Both the position numbers and the translations under genes were made by a program. From positions 107,941,858-108,005,857 of the forward strand of contig CM037877.1 in assembly GCA_021292165.1 (NCBI GenBank): a stretch of DNA of 64,000 nucleotides. Direction: 5' to 3'. Below, one piece after another: positions 31,916 to 43,147 of this stretch. Below the pieces are notes generated by a model. It did not search any database. It worked only from the letters and a program-made list of their open reading frames with translations, and was not told where the DNA came from. Source of the DNA: Shinisaurus crocodilurus (taxonomy: Eukaryota > Chordata > Lepidosauria > Squamata > Shinisauridae). Numbering within the stretch: the first letter of the stretch is position 1; every line of letters starts with the position of its first letter.

Positions 31916-32304
31916 TCACTAGATCCCTCACACTCACCCTGATACATTTTGGGTAAAGGTGATGCTGCTACCTGTCTTCAAGCCCCACATATAGTGGGAA
32001 TGGGGGGAGGGCAGAGGAAGATTAGGAAAGGGAAGGACTGGTCCTCAAAGACTTTGTCTTGATCGTACAACTTCTGTTGCCGTTAGTGCCTTCTCCAAGC
32101 TGCGTTATCGAACCAAACAGAAGGGAGATGCAAAGTTACCAGCTTAGCCCTGTTAAAGCCTGGGAAATGATGCTGTCCAGACTCCAAACACATGACCCAA
32201 CAAGCCAAATGCAGCCGATCAGCCATGATGTTCCACCAGGCAGGGGCTTGGTGAACCTTCGAGTGGTCACTGCCTGCCTGGGACTGCAGAAACAGGGTTG
32301 TCAA
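31916..32304. other. No recognised feature
   Basis: GC-moderate unique sequence. The part near 32160-32300 (CTGCCTGCCTGGGACTG) has a relative near 38250-38275, hinting at a further unnamed repeat. Confidence 0.35.
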
Positions 32305-32576
32305 CAGGGCCGGGCCTACCATTAGGCAAAGTGCGGTGGTTGCTTCAGGCGGCAGATGGTGGGAGGCAGCAGCGAGGTGTTGGAGGAGAGAACTGGGTAC
32401 CATGTGGCCTGTCCTGCATGCCCCGAAAGCTAGCCTGCTGGTGCAGGTGCCATTGTCCTGTCATCAGTGCTGAAAAAAGATTCAACCGCTGGCCTAGTCA
32501 GCTTTTGTACATGGAATGGGAGAGGGAGCCATCTTGTTCTTCACCTCAGGAAGCAGAATGTCTTGGGCTGGCCCTG
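32305..32576. mobile_element. hAT-type MITE (family C) with perfect target duplication
   Basis: CAGGGCCGGGCCTACCATTA and CTTGGGCTGGCCCTG are the ends; the exact octamer GTTGTCAA flanks both sides (32297-32304 and 32577-32584). It is inverted relative to the copy at 30941. Confidence 0.85.
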
Positions 32577-32584
32577 GTTGTCAA

Positions 32585-33414
32585 ATACCTTTAAGGCCAC
32601 TCTATGTGGTTGGTACGGGCAGCATGTGGCTTGGTGGGTGCAACTTTATGGGCTTGCTAACTCCATGGCTACTCCAGATGCGTCAGGTTTCTTTCCCCTC
32701 TATAGCTCTTTGAGCTATTGTTAGGCTTGATCAGACAAGGAGGAGGAGGTTGGGAGCAAGGAGACAGAGTTCCCAGTGGAGCTGTTTAATTGTATGGCTA
32801 TGTTTTCCTGCCTTCCTCTTTCTTCTCCCCCGCCCCCGTTGCTGCCAGCTGGTGCTGAGGCACTCCTTGTTTTCTTCTCTCTCTGCTCCCTCCCAACATT
32901 CTTTCAGATGAGGTTGTCTCTCTCACCCATTAACTGATGTGGTAGCAGCAGCTGGGCTGGTTTCTCCAGCCGAAGAGTGTCTCCTTGACCAACTTTTTCC
33001 TTTGTAGCTCACCCATGTGATCTCCACTTACCTTTGTATTTTTAACAATCTGATTTACTGGGAATGTTTCAGCACCAGCCCTCCTCCCACAGGCCCTAAA
33101 TTCTTTCTCTCTCCACTTTCAGTTCTCAGCGCTTATAACTGTGTGCATCTTTGGAAGAAAAGAACACATGTTTCTCGTCACTTCCACACCACCACCACCT
33201 GTGTGACTCTAGAGTATATGTCTAGAAGAACAGTGTTTGTGGAAATTAAACAACACACACACCCTGCAAGGTTAAAACTTCTGCAACTTTTTATCGCCAC
33301 TCCACCTAAATTTTACAATTAAATCCTTGCCTAATACTGCACCTCCTTGAGAAGATTCTGTTCAACTAGAGCAGTAGGCTAAATTACTGTCATCTGACAA
33401 GTTGCTCAGTAGAC
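32585..33414. other. No recognised feature
   Basis: C- and T-rich unique sequence. The frame 33017-33322 has no recognisable domain. Confidence 0.35.
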
Positions 33415-33667
33415 CACGGTGTGCAACCTATTGCCCGTGGGCCTAATCCGGCCTGCAGAGGTTGCCCATCTGGCATGCGGAGGCTTGGGCTCCCTCCGTG
33501 GGCCATGCAGGCAGTGAAGCCAGTTCCTGACCGATGTGCCGGGTGGATCATCCACCTAGTACATCAGCCGGGGACCAAAGGACGTCAGGGGAGGGGGGCT
33601 GATGCCATTCAGCCTGCAGAGGGCTGGCTGAATGCCCCCCCCACCTGAATTTTGCTGCTCACCCCTG
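33415..33667. mobile_element. hAT-type MITE related to family D
   Basis: CACGGTGTGCAACCTATTGC at the left and TTTTGCTGCTCACCCCTG at the right are weakly inverted; CAGTAGAC and CAGTAGAT flank it (7 of 8). The ends are more decayed than those of 31365-31703. Confidence 0.6.
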
Positions 33668-33978
33668 CAGTAGATGCTGCCTTAGTCATATGCAACATAA
33701 CATACATGTGTACATGGGATTGGCATACGATACATAGTCTTCATACATCTTGCTCCCGGAGCTTCTGAAGGTGTTAATGTACTGCTAGGTTTTTCAGTGG
33801 CAGGTCTACAGAACATGCAACCCACGAAACTGACCACCAGGCATGTATTGTGGCCCACCAGCTGCCTGAGATCCCCTCACTTGTTTTTGCAGTTCTGGTC
33901 AGACGTACCGGAATGTACACAGAATAGGACCTGCTTCAAGCAACACCATGATGGGTTAAGACCAAGGGTGATTCCAAT

Positions 33979-34307
33979 CAGGGTTGCAAAAAATCATGAT
34001 TTTTTGAAAAAAATCAAAAAAATTGATGTTTTTATTTAAATCGATGATTTTTTTTATTTAATCAATTCCCCTCCCACAAAAATTTAGTAATTTCAAAGTT
34101 TCAGGCAACCACATGTACAAATAGCCTCCACTTAATAGTTAAGAACACCAAATTATACAGAATACACTTTCCTCATTTTTTTTAACGTTACCAGTATTAT
34201 CGGTTACTAGGCTACCTACACAACAGGGTTGCAAAAAATCATGATTTTTTTTGCAAAAAATTAAAAAAAAATAAAATTTTATTGATGATTTAATCATTGC
34301 AACCCTG
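33979..34307. mobile_element. AT-rich hAT-type MITE with perfect target duplication
   Basis: Starts CAGGGTTGCAAAAAATCATG and ends CATTGCAACCCTG. ATTCCAAT flanks exactly (33971-33978 and 34308-34315). The first 27 bases recur internally at about 34224, so an internal terminal duplication or a second nested copy is present. Confidence 0.85.
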
Positions 34308-34535
34308 ATTCCAATCAATGCTTTTATTGTGCAATCACCCTTCCTCATGCTCAGAATGTTATGGGGGACAATGTCCAGAACAACAGCATCTTCTATTTGC
34401 GACCCTCCTGTGATTTCCTACTACTACTTCCACCCATTTCTCTTGACACAACACAAAAAATCCACTAAGGAGGAAAAGGTGGAATAGCTGCACAATGTCT
34501 TTTGAATGGTGGTGCTAGGAGCTGTCCATCTAGAA

Positions 34536-34624
34536 CTGGGGTAGGCAATGTGGCATCTGTGGGCACCAGTGTATCCTCGGACAATTTTCTTGGTGCCCAC
34601 CATTGTGCCCTACTCCTTATTTTT

Positions 34625-34662
<38 letters not shown>

Positions 34663-34903
34663 GTCTCATGTGTAGCTGGGATTACTTCAAAACAAAGTGA
34701 GGGCCTCCAGATGCTCACATCTTATTTTCCCGTGAATGCCTCTGGGCCGCACGTGAGGCCCAGAGACATTCTTAGGAAATGAAGACAGCAGGAGAGTACA
34801 GGGTGATGCTTCCTCTGTAGTGCACCCAATTTGTAGTGGTGCCCAGGACAGCTTCTCAAATTGCCATTTGTGCCCACGGCTCCAAAAGTGTTGCCTACCT
34901 CTG
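34536..34903. mobile_element. hAT-type MITE with perfect target duplication and TA run
   Basis: CTGGGGTAGGCAATGTGGCA and GTGTTGCCTACCTCTG are the ends. ATCTAGAA flanks exactly (34528-34535 and 34904-34911). A TA microsatellite lies at 34630-34659. Confidence 0.85.
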
Positions 34904-34994
34904 ATCTAGAAGCACCCCAAGGTATCTGTTGGGCTATCTTCTCCCATATCAATCTGCCTGCTGACTGAGATCATCATTTGGGGGTGCCCCTGCC

Positions 34995-35305
34995 TTCTGA
35001 GTTGCAATTCCAGCCTTTGGAATGCCCTTCCCAGGGAGGCCTGCCTGGCACCCACTTTGATATCCCTTTTTTGTTTGTTTTCTGAGGCTAAGAACTATTC
35101 ATGTCTGAAACTTTAAGCAATTTTATGGTTTTATTTTGAATTGGATTGCTGCTGCTGTAGTCTTGTTGTTCCTATATACTGCATGGCTATTGCTGTTTTA
35201 AAAAATGCTAATGTTGTATTTCTATTCTATCTGAATTTGTTAGTTGCCCTGGCAACACAAACTGGTTGGTGAAAGCATGGGATATGAATTATGTGAATAA
35301 ATAAG
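34995..35305 (+). mobile_element. Old L2-like LINE 3' end
   Basis: GGAATGCCCTTCCCAGGGAG corresponds to the WNxLPREA protein motif. The remainder is an AT-rich 3' region ending GGGATATGAATTATGTGAAT with AAATAA. Confidence 0.65.
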
Positions 35306-35789
35306 TGTGGCTGTCTGTTTAATAGATGAAGGTATGAATTGGCGTCTCAACAGTACAGCAAGACTTCTTAATTAATAATGTTGGCACTAGCAGAGGATGA
35401 TTCAATCTTCGCTCTTTCAGGCAGCAAAATATCTTGGGTGGGCACTGTGAATGACGAGTGTGCCACTATTCAGAAATGGTGGTGGTGGAGGGTTCTAAAG
35501 CACCTGGCTGGCCACAATACGTACCGTGGCTGGTGGGCTGAGTTAGACTTGGGGAGGGGTGTCACACATGTTGTGCAGGCCTGACATGAACCACTGAACA
35601 GAAGCACCAATTCGTATGCACTGATGATATCGCCCCAAGAAAGTAGATTTGCACCCATTTACTTTATCCCCATTTTGCTTTGAATCATTTCACAACAAAT
35701 TCTTCTGTTGTTTCTCAAGTAACAACAGAGCCAAATTCAGTAGCAAATCTAAAAATTCTGTCAACCTGCAGAGTTATTTTCTTAAAGGT
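35306..35789. other. No recognised feature
   Basis: Unique sequence; no supported gene or repeat. Confidence 0.35.
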
Positions 35790-36240
35790 ATAACTGCTTT
35801 GTGCACTATGCATGGTGCAGAACCAGACACATTGTGCTTGCCCCATCTGAGTGAAGCCACGTCCACTGGCACCCCTAGGCATGTCCCCTGCCATGGTCCA
35901 CCCCAATAGCCCCCTGAAGGATGGATCTGTCCATTCCCCCGAGGGAGGAGAGGGGCAGGTGTATAATTCTGTCCTACTTATTGCCCCTGGCCTCAAACTG
36001 TATGGACTGCAAAGCTATCTGTGAGTTAGAGAAGTCTGCACCTAGTGGCTGAAGATGTTACTGCAGACTTCAACCACATGGACACATTTAAATGAATTAA
36101 AATTAATTAATGCATTTTAAAAACAAAATAACCCCAAGTGTAAACCCCTAGGGTCCCCTTCGTATGCATGCCAAGTTTCAGGTGTCTCAGTTTCACGGTC
36201 TTGGTGCTATAGCGCTGATGGATGGACAGACTAAAATTAA
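35790..36240 (+). repeat. Unclassified dispersed repeat, copy 1
   Basis: About 450 bp shared with 51985-52440: GACACATTGTGCTTGCCCCA, CACCTAGTGGCTGAAG, AATTAAAATTAATTAATGCA and TATGCATGCCAAGTTT are found in the same order. No coding motif or inverted ends identified. Confidence 0.7.
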
Positions 36241-36539
36241 TCCCCAATTTATCGCCACCTATGAAACGATTCTGTGCTCTTCCATCTTTTCCCAAGTAGC
36301 AGGAAATCCTTCACGACATCAGTTTCCTTCTGTCAGGAGCTGTAAGGGCTATTGCTGAAAGAATCTGGAATTTTGTGCTGCTGTGCTGTGGGGTGAGCAA
36401 CTGCGGTAAGATTCCCTGAGCTATGATGTCCTCTCAGGTTCCAGAGAGGCTCTACCCACCGTGTGGACACCATGGGTCAGGAAATCTTGCAGCCTACAGG
36501 CAGCCCATTGGTTTCCTCTGATGTGGTAAGGCTGTAAAG

Positions 36540-36675
36540 TAAGGGTAAGCAACCTGGTGCTTTCCAGATGTTTTGGATCTCAACTCCCATCAGCCCCAGC
36601 CAGCATGACCAAGGTCCAGGGATTATGGGAGTTGTGGTCCAAAACATCTGAAGTGCACCTGGCTGCCTACCCCAG
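36540..36675. mobile_element. hAT-type MITE (family A)
   Basis: An imperfect palindrome: TTCCAGATGTTTTGGATCTC against GGTCCAAAACATCTGAAG. CTGTAAAG and TTGTAAAG flank it (7 of 8). Confidence 0.7.
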
Positions 36676-36891
36676 TTGTAAAGCATCCTGCCCACTTGGT
36701 TTTCTTTTATGACCCTGTACTAGGGCTTCAAGAAACATATAAAAATGTACCTCAGTTATCTAAAGCCTGCTGTTTTCAGCCATATCTAAGAAAACTTTTC
36801 CAGTCCAGCTTTCCTGGAACATTCCCTGCCAGACAAAACAAGTTTGAGTCTTGCCTGACAGATGGGTATGGCTCACTTTCTAGTTGGTGTC

Positions 36892-37112
36892 AGGTTGCTT
36901 CCAAATGGAGGGCTCCTATCACTAACAATCAAAAGGCATTGTGCCGCTATTCCATCTTTTCTTCCTTAACTACTTTTTCCTGTTTTTTAAAAAAAAAGAT
37001 GGAAGAAGTGAAGGGAAAACCTGGGAGGGTTACAAATTAAAGATGATGAAATTTGGGGAGAAAAAACCCCCCTCATAAAATTCCATGAATAAAAGCCTCA
37101 TCTGGAAGCACC
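36892..37112 (+). mobile_element. Family E element
   Basis: GTTGCTTCCAAATGGAGGGC at the left and CCTCATCTGGAAGCACC at the right; CTATTCCATCTTTTCTTCC inside as in 14883-15079. It contains a poly-A stretch near 36990. Confidence 0.7.
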
Positions 37113-37175
37113 ATTAGACACAAATTATCCGACTAATGTTTATTGTGAGTGGCCAACCGCTTCAAGCCTATAGAG

Positions 37176-37311
37176 CAGGGCTCTCCAACCTTGGATCCCC
37201 AGATGTTGCTGGACTACAGCTCCCAGAATCCCTTGCCGTTAGCCATGCTGGCTGGGTATGCTGGGAGCTGTAGGCCAGCAACATCTGGGGACCCAAGGTT
37301 GGAGAGCCCTG
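37176..37311. mobile_element. hAT-type palindromic MITE (family B) with perfect target duplication
   Basis: CAGGGCTCTCCAACCTTGG and CCAAGGTTGGAGAGCCCTG are perfect complements. The exact octamer CTATAGAG flanks both ends (37168-37175 and 37312-37319). The low decay points to a fairly young copy. Confidence 0.9.
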
Positions 37312-37555
37312 CTATAGAGGCTTAGAATAAGAACAGCATGGATCATGCTAATCCCCCCACCCCAAGGCTTACATCAGCATTGCAGGATCATCAGACTCCA
37401 ATGTGGTGAACTTGAAGAAGATGGAAGCTACCAAACTAGATAGCAGACGTGAAGCCCTAATCTAGGCAGTAAAGCTCATGTATTGCTGTCGTTAAAAACA
37501 GGAGCCTCACCCTCACTTCGCTCTGTCTCTTCTTCATCATCACATCTACTAATAT

Positions 37556-37701
37556 CAGGGCTTTTTTTCTGGTGGAACTCACCGGAACTGAGTTCCAGCA
37601 CCTTTTCTCATATTAATTGCATTACAATTTAATCGCCATCTACTCCCGAGGAAATGTAATCCAAGAGTTCCGGTACCTTTTTCTCCAGAAAAAAAGCACT
37701 G
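37556..37701. mobile_element. hAT-type MITE with perfect target duplication
   Basis: CAGGGCTTTTTTTCTGG and CCAGAAAAAAAGCACTG are the inverted ends; the exact octamer ACTAATAT flanks it (37548-37555 and 37702-37709). Confidence 0.9.
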
Positions 37702-37709
37702 ACTAATAT

Positions 37710-38390
37710 AAAGCTTCTGGTATGACATCATTACATTGTGAGTTTCCCCGAAGATGATGGGAGTTCTATCCCCACGCATCTGGAGGGCACCAGGTTGGGG
37801 AAGGCTGCTAAATGATTCTGCAGATCTTGGCTGATCTGGATGGATTAAATTCCAAGCCAAGTACAAGGTGGCGCGCTCCTCAAAAGATTAAGGCTGATTA
37901 CTTTTATGCAGCCAAGATGACATTTTGCCAGAGACCTAGTCAAAGGCCACTAGCGGCGAGCAAGGAACTGGTCCCCATAGCAGATTTTTCAGGGAAAGGT
38001 GAAGTCCTCTTGTTCTAAGCAGTGAAAGCCGGAAAGGAAACAGCACTCGAGGGGCAAAGGAACATGTTATTTCCACATTTAGCCACAGTGACAATCAACA
38101 AGAGGAAGCCTAAAGTCAAGTTTAAGCAGGTGCTTCCTACACATATAATTGGGTCCTTTGTTTATTGTCTGGAGAGGACCAAGAATAAGTTATATGTCCA
38201 AGACAGGGCCCTACAGTTGTGATCCACCAAACTAAACACAGTAACCAGTTCCTGCTGCCTGCCTGGGACTGTAAAAACAGGAGGCGCTAACCCCTGGCAT
38301 ACATGTGTTCTGCTTGGTGGGTCAAAAGCAGCGAATGCCTGGTCAAAGACAGTGCTTGTTCACGGAAAAGCCTGAATTGCACGCTCAGCT
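37710..38390. other. No recognised feature
   Basis: Unique sequence without a supported gene. Confidence 0.35.
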
Positions 38391-38640
38391 TATTTATTTA
38401 TTTATTTATTTTATTTTATTTTATTTCTTATATTTATTAATCGCCCATCTGGCCGGCCACCCGGCCACCCTGGGCGATGTACAATTAAAATAATACAATA
38501 AAACAATACAATAAAATATGATAATTAAAACAGTATAAAAAATTCTTTTTAAATCCTAACCCACCCCATATTCCCGCCTGAATAGCCATGTTTTTAATGC
38601 ACGGTGGAAGCACATCAGAGAGGGGGCATGGCGAAGGTCA

Positions 38641-40557
38641 CTAGGGAGGGAGTTCCATAACGTGGGGAACCGCCACAGAGAAGGCCCTCTTCCTAGTCCC
38701 CACCAGCCTGGCTGCTCTGGCTGATGGGATAAGGAGAAGGCCATCTGTGGCAGATCTTGTTGAGCGGCCTACTTGATGTTGCTGGAGGCGCTCCTTGAGA
38801 TAAACTGGACCGGAGCCATGTAGGGTTTTAAAGGTCAAAACCAACACCTTGAATTCGGCTCGGCAAGCAACTGGTAGCCAGTGCAACTCCTTAAGCACTG
38901 GCGTGATGTGATCACGCCGGCGGCTGCCCTTAATCAGGCGAGCAGCCGCGTTCTGTACCAGCTGTAGCTTCCGAACCGTCTTCCAGGATAACCCCACATA
39001 GAGCGCATTACAGTAGTCTAGGCGAGAGGAGACCAAGGCATGAACCACTGATGGGAGCAGGTGATTAGGAAGGTAGGGGCGCAGCTGCCATATCAGATGG
39101 AGTTGATACAGCGCTGCCCGGCTCACAGCTGACACCTGAGCCTCCATGGACAGCTGGGAGTCTAGAATGACCCCCAAGCTGCGGACCTGGTCCTTCAGGG
39201 GGAGATGTACCCCATTCAGCACCAGGTCAACATCCCCTAACCTCCCCTTGTCTCCCACCAGAAGTACCTCGGTCTTGTCGGGGTTCCGCTTCAACATGTT
39301 CCTTCCCATCCAACCACCCACTGCATCCAGGCACTTGGACAGGGTCTCAACGGCCAACCTCGGTGAGGACTTGAAACAGAGGTAGAGCTGTGTGTCATCC
39401 GCATACTGATGACACCGCATCCCAAACCTCCTGATGATAGCCCCCAGCGGCTTTAGGTAGATGTTGAATAGCATCAGGGAGAGGATGGAACCCTGCGGCA
39501 CCCCACAAGTGAGCAGCCGAGGGTCCGAAGCCTCCTCCCCAAGAACTACCCTCTGGTACCTTCCAGAGAAGAAGGACCGGAACCACTGTAATACAGGGCC
39601 TCTGATACCCAACCCCTCCAGGCGGTCCAGGAGAATACTGTGGTCAACGGTATCAAAAGCCGCTGAGAGATCGAGGAGGACTAGGAAGGAGCATTCGCCC
39701 CTATCCAAGGCCCTCCTCATATCATCCACCAAGGCGATCAAGGTTGTTTCCGTCCCATGTCCAGGCCTGAAGCCCGACTGGCATGGATCTAAGTAATCGG
39801 CTTCATCCAAGTGTGCCTTCAACTGAGCCCCCACCACTCGCTCAATCACCTTGCCCAGAAATGGCAAATTGGAGACTGGGCGAAAGTTGTTCAGGTCTTG
39901 GGGATCCAAGGAGGGCTTCTTTAAAAGTGGTCTTACTGCAGCCTCCTTAAGGGCTGATGGGATCACTCCCTCATCGAGGGAGGCATTCACCACCGCCCTG
40001 AGCCCCTCAACCAGTCTCTCCCTGCAGCTCATAACGAGGCAGGACGGGCAAGGATCAAGCAAGCAGGTGATTGGCTTCACAGATGAAAGTACCTTGTCCA
40101 CTTCATCAGAAGGAAGGGGCTGGAACCGATCCCACAAGACCGGTCTACCATTGGCCTCCTCCCGCTGACTTCCTGTATCCACGACGTGCGAAATCCCACT
40201 CCTAATCCGATTGATTTTATCTGCAAAGTGCTTCGCTAAAGCCTCACAGGAGGCTTTGGATTGTTCCATCGGATCTGGAGCAACTGGACCGACCAGGCTC
40301 CGGACCACTTGGAACAGCCTCCTGGGGCAGCACTCCGCAGATGCAATGGAGGCAGCATAGAAATTCTTTTTTGCTGCCTCTACCGCCACCCGGTAGGCTG
40401 AAGATGCAGCTCTAACCTGTGTTCGATCGTCTTCGGAGCGGGATCTACACCATCGGCGCTCTAACCTTCTCACCTCCTGCTTCAGAGCTCGCAGCGATGG
40501 AGTAAACCAGGGTGCCGTGCGAGCTCTGTTCAGGTGAAGTGGGCGCTTCGGGGCCAC
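38641..40557 (-). pseudogene. L2 LINE reverse transcriptase frame, 638 codons open
   Basis: The translated protein holds the RT palm and fingers: FRPVSNLPFLGKVIERVV (about residues 225-242), LLDLSAAFDTVDHSILL (294-310), GVPQGSILSLMLF (352-364), and catalytic YADD (385-388). C-terminal motifs [12 protein letters not shown] and [18 protein letters not shown] follow. The last residues leave the normal frame near 38660, where the true end (ending FRREYGVG) continues in another frame to 38556. Just upstream, minus-strand stops near 40557 (TGA) and 40765 (TAA) separate it from the endonuclease. The enzyme would reverse transcribe the element RNA at a nicked target. As it stands it is a broken polyprotein. 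Confidence 0.85.
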
Positions 40558-40749
40558 TCAGTCTAATGTCCTGGTGATTGCAGCATTCCAGTCATCCACC
40601 AGGGTCTCGACCAAGCCACCATTTGCGTGCTCCAGTTCCCCAAGCGTGTTCAGGAAACCATCCGGATCCATAAGACGCCTGGGGCGGACCATCCTAATAG
40701 GTCCTTCACCCCTGCAGAGGGGTTGTGGCACCGAGAAATCCAACCCCAC

Positions 40750-41319
40750 CAGATAGTGATCTTACCATGACAAGGGGGTGGTGGATATACCCCCGATTTC
40801 CAGATCATTGCCCCCCCTCTCCGGAAACAAAAACCAAGTCTAGTGCCTATGAGGGCAGCCCCCGAATGAACGTTGGTTGAAGTCCCCCAGCACCAATAGC
40901 CTGGGGGACCGCACATGCACATCAGAGACCACCTCCAGCACCTCGGCCAGGGAGTCTGTCATGCAGCGGAGTGGACGGTACACGAGCAGAATCCCCAGAC
41001 TGCCCTTTGGACCCAATCTGCAGTACATGCACTCAACAAACTTGGTCTCCCGGAGATGGAGTCTGGTAAGGACCAAGGACTCCCGGTAGATAACAGCCAC
41101 TCCCCCTCCCTGTCCCCCAACCCTTGGTTGCTGGGCATACGAGAAACCAGCCGGACACAAGGCCGCCAGAGTTGGAGCAGCGGCCTCCTCCAGCCAGGTT
41201 TCCGTAATACATGCCAGGTCCGCACCCTCATCCAGGATCATGCCATGGATTACAGATGTTTTTTGGGTAACAGACCTGGCATTACACAGCAGCAAACGCA
41301 AGGGTGGGGAAGGAGCCAC
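40750..41319 (-). pseudogene. L2 LINE endonuclease domain, internally deleted
   Basis: LLLCNARSVTQKTSVIHG near 41300 carries the first endonuclease motif (Asn). ITETWL holds the catalytic Glu, LLVYRPLRC the Tyr motif, and LVLGDFN the Asp and Asn motif. After GDFN the frame is lost near 40850 and re-enters close to the last motif, S/*DHYLVGLDFSVP, with a stop in place of the serine codon. The stretch that normally joins them is missing, so target nicking would fail. Confidence 0.8.
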
Positions 41320-41880
41320 CCCCCCCAGTTATCCCTTGGCTCTGGGCAGGCCCAGAACAAGGGATAGATATTAAGCATCGATCCCCTGTTCCCCTTAATC
41401 GGTGTGGCCTGCCCCTAGCACTCTGCCAGCGTCTGCCGCTCAACGATGGTATGTTTTGCCCCCCTGGAACTCCCCCCATCATCTCCCCGAGATGGACACA
41501 TGCCCCCCCTGCTTCCACCAATCAGGCGGGAGACCCACCCCTAAAACCAACCCCTAAACCCCCTAAAACCCCAGCCCAGCTCAGACAGGGGGATAGGCCC
41601 TCGCCCTCGTTCCACCCCCCAAGTGGATCCCCCAAAGGGGCAACCCCTTTGGGGACGTCGCCGCCGGGGCGTCGCCGCCCCGCTCCACAGGCCAGCAGAT
41701 GAAGACGTTGGTTCTGCTGGGGCAGCTGGCACCACTCCCCAATCAGTCCAGGGGGCAGCTCCTCTTGGCTGCTGCAGAGGCAGGGCCCCAGTCCAGCACG
41801 GAACCACCAGGGAGGGGAAAAAGCTGGCTGCAGGTGTAAGTCACCAGCTTACCTCCCTCCCTGGAGAAGCCCAAAATACT
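41320..41880 (-). promoter_or_regulatory. GC-rich 5' region of the LINE, possible promoter
   Basis: This stretch is C-rich with a CpG cluster at about 41655-41690 (GACGTCGCCGCCGGGGCGTC). It lies upstream of the endonuclease in the element's orientation, where LINE internal promoters sit. No initiator or factor site can be fixed by eye. Confidence 0.4.
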
Positions 41881-41989
41881 GGCTGGGTTGCAGGTCTTCA
41901 GGGCAGTTTAGATGAAATAGGGAAAAGAAAGGACATGGTGAAAAGATGGGGGCTGACGCACTTCTTAAGGATGCTTCCTGATGAGGATT

Positions 41990-42183
41990 CATAGAATGTT
42001 ACAGGGGTCCAGTCAGTCTTACTCTCTTCATAACCCTCCACATTTTCTGCCTTTTTTCTTACCCTCGAAAAATCTCTCAAGGACAAAAAGATGGAATCGC
42101 TGCACAGGTGCTTGCTAACTGTTAGTGCTAGGACCCCGAGACTGATCAAAGAAAACACAAAGAAGAAGGAAGTAGGTTGGAGC
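41990..42183 (-). mobile_element. Family E element, partial
   Basis: CCCTCCACATTTTCTGCCTT and GATGGAATCGCTGCACAGG match the inverted body of family E; the right end TGCTAGGACCCCGAGACTG is degraded. Confidence 0.55.
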
Positions 42184-42887
42184 TTCAGAATCCACTCAGC
42201 TCTGCACTGGGCTTCTGATATAGGCTAAACAGGACTATTGTCTCCTGCAGGCCTGCTTGGCTGGTCACAAGCCCGTGTTTGGCTTATGACCAGCCAAGCC
42301 AAACACAGCCCATTGTGGCCTGCCAGGTGCATGGTGGTCCACACACCCTGTCTTTCCTTCCAATCCCAGACAGGCAGCAAAAACGATATTATTGAGCTCC
42401 TGGTGGGGTGACTTATATGGGGAGGGCTCTATTCAGCTGGTGGGTGCGTGCTGTCACAACCTGGTCTATATAGTCTCTCCAGTAAGTAATTTCCAAATCA
42501 TAGTTCTTGTTGCCAATAGCAAAGTTATCTGGGGAGTCTCTGCAAAGCCACACTTCGATTATTATTATTATTGTCCTTCTCTGAGTTCTGTTCATTCTGA
42601 CTTGATAAACTGTACAGTATGGGAGGAAAATAGTAATATTAGCATGAAAAGAAAAATCAATAGGAAGAAGAGTTTAATAAAAACAAAGCAAAAAATCCAC
42701 TTTCTTATAACTTTAAGTAATCTTGCCTGAGGTTTAGTACTCTAGCGAACCCAATCAGAAAAGAAAAGGAATCAACGGTATCTTTTTCACAATTCAAAGC
42801 CCTGAAATATTTCTTTCTATTTTATCTTAGTGATTCATGCGATCATCATTATAGGCTATTGAATCTTGGCACAATGGAGTTTAGCTT
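42184..42887. other. Unassigned, with a small inverted repeat
   Basis: CTTGGCTGGTCA at about 42257 is mirrored by TGACCAGCCAAG near 42286. A short ATT run lies at 42558-42571. No supported gene. Confidence 0.4.
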
Positions 42888-42975
42888 CATAACAACCCTG
42901 TGAGGTAAGACAAGTGCTACTCATATTTTACAAATGGCGAATGGAGGCGTAAGGAAGATTAAGTGCCTTACACAA
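42888..42975 (-). mobile_element. MIR-like old SINE fragment
   Basis: TAACAACCCTGTGAGGTAAG, ATTTTACAAATGGCGAATGG and TTAAGTGCCTTACAC follow the order of MIR read on the minus strand. Confidence 0.6.
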
Positions 42976-43105
42976 AAAGCACATTACTGTGCATAGCATA
43001 ACCTTTGACAAAAACGTCATTAAAGCCTTAATGTTTGCGTATGTCACTTAGCCCTATGCTCTCAATGCACTCTTTTACAACTGACAGACTCATTCATATA
43101 GTGCG

Positions 43106-43147
<42 letters not shown>

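Larger units (their letters stand above)
33966..34918 (-). mobile_element. Family E element interrupted in both termini
   Basis: The left end GGGTGATTCCAAT (33966) and the right end ATCTAGAAGCACCCC are the inverted termini of family E. The body 34316-34527 carries TGGAATAGCTGCACAATG as in the copy at 51.6 kb. MITEs at 33979-34307 and 34536-34903 lie about a dozen bases from each end. Confidence 0.75.
38391..41880 (-). mobile_element. L2-clade LINE (lineage A), longest copy
   Basis: Read from right to left, a GC-rich 5' region (about 41880-41320), an apurinic-like endonuclease, a long reverse transcriptase frame, a short 3' region and a TTTA/TTTTA microsatellite tail (38391-38440) follow in the normal order of a LINE. 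The endonuclease is internally deleted and the frames are broken, so the copy is not autonomous. The 5' end is set by where the GC-rich stretch stops and is uncertain. No target duplication was found. Confidence 0.85.

Noticed and set aside
40915..41367. A 150-codon frame on the plus strand
   Set aside because: It is the antisense shadow of the LINE endonuclease on the minus strand.
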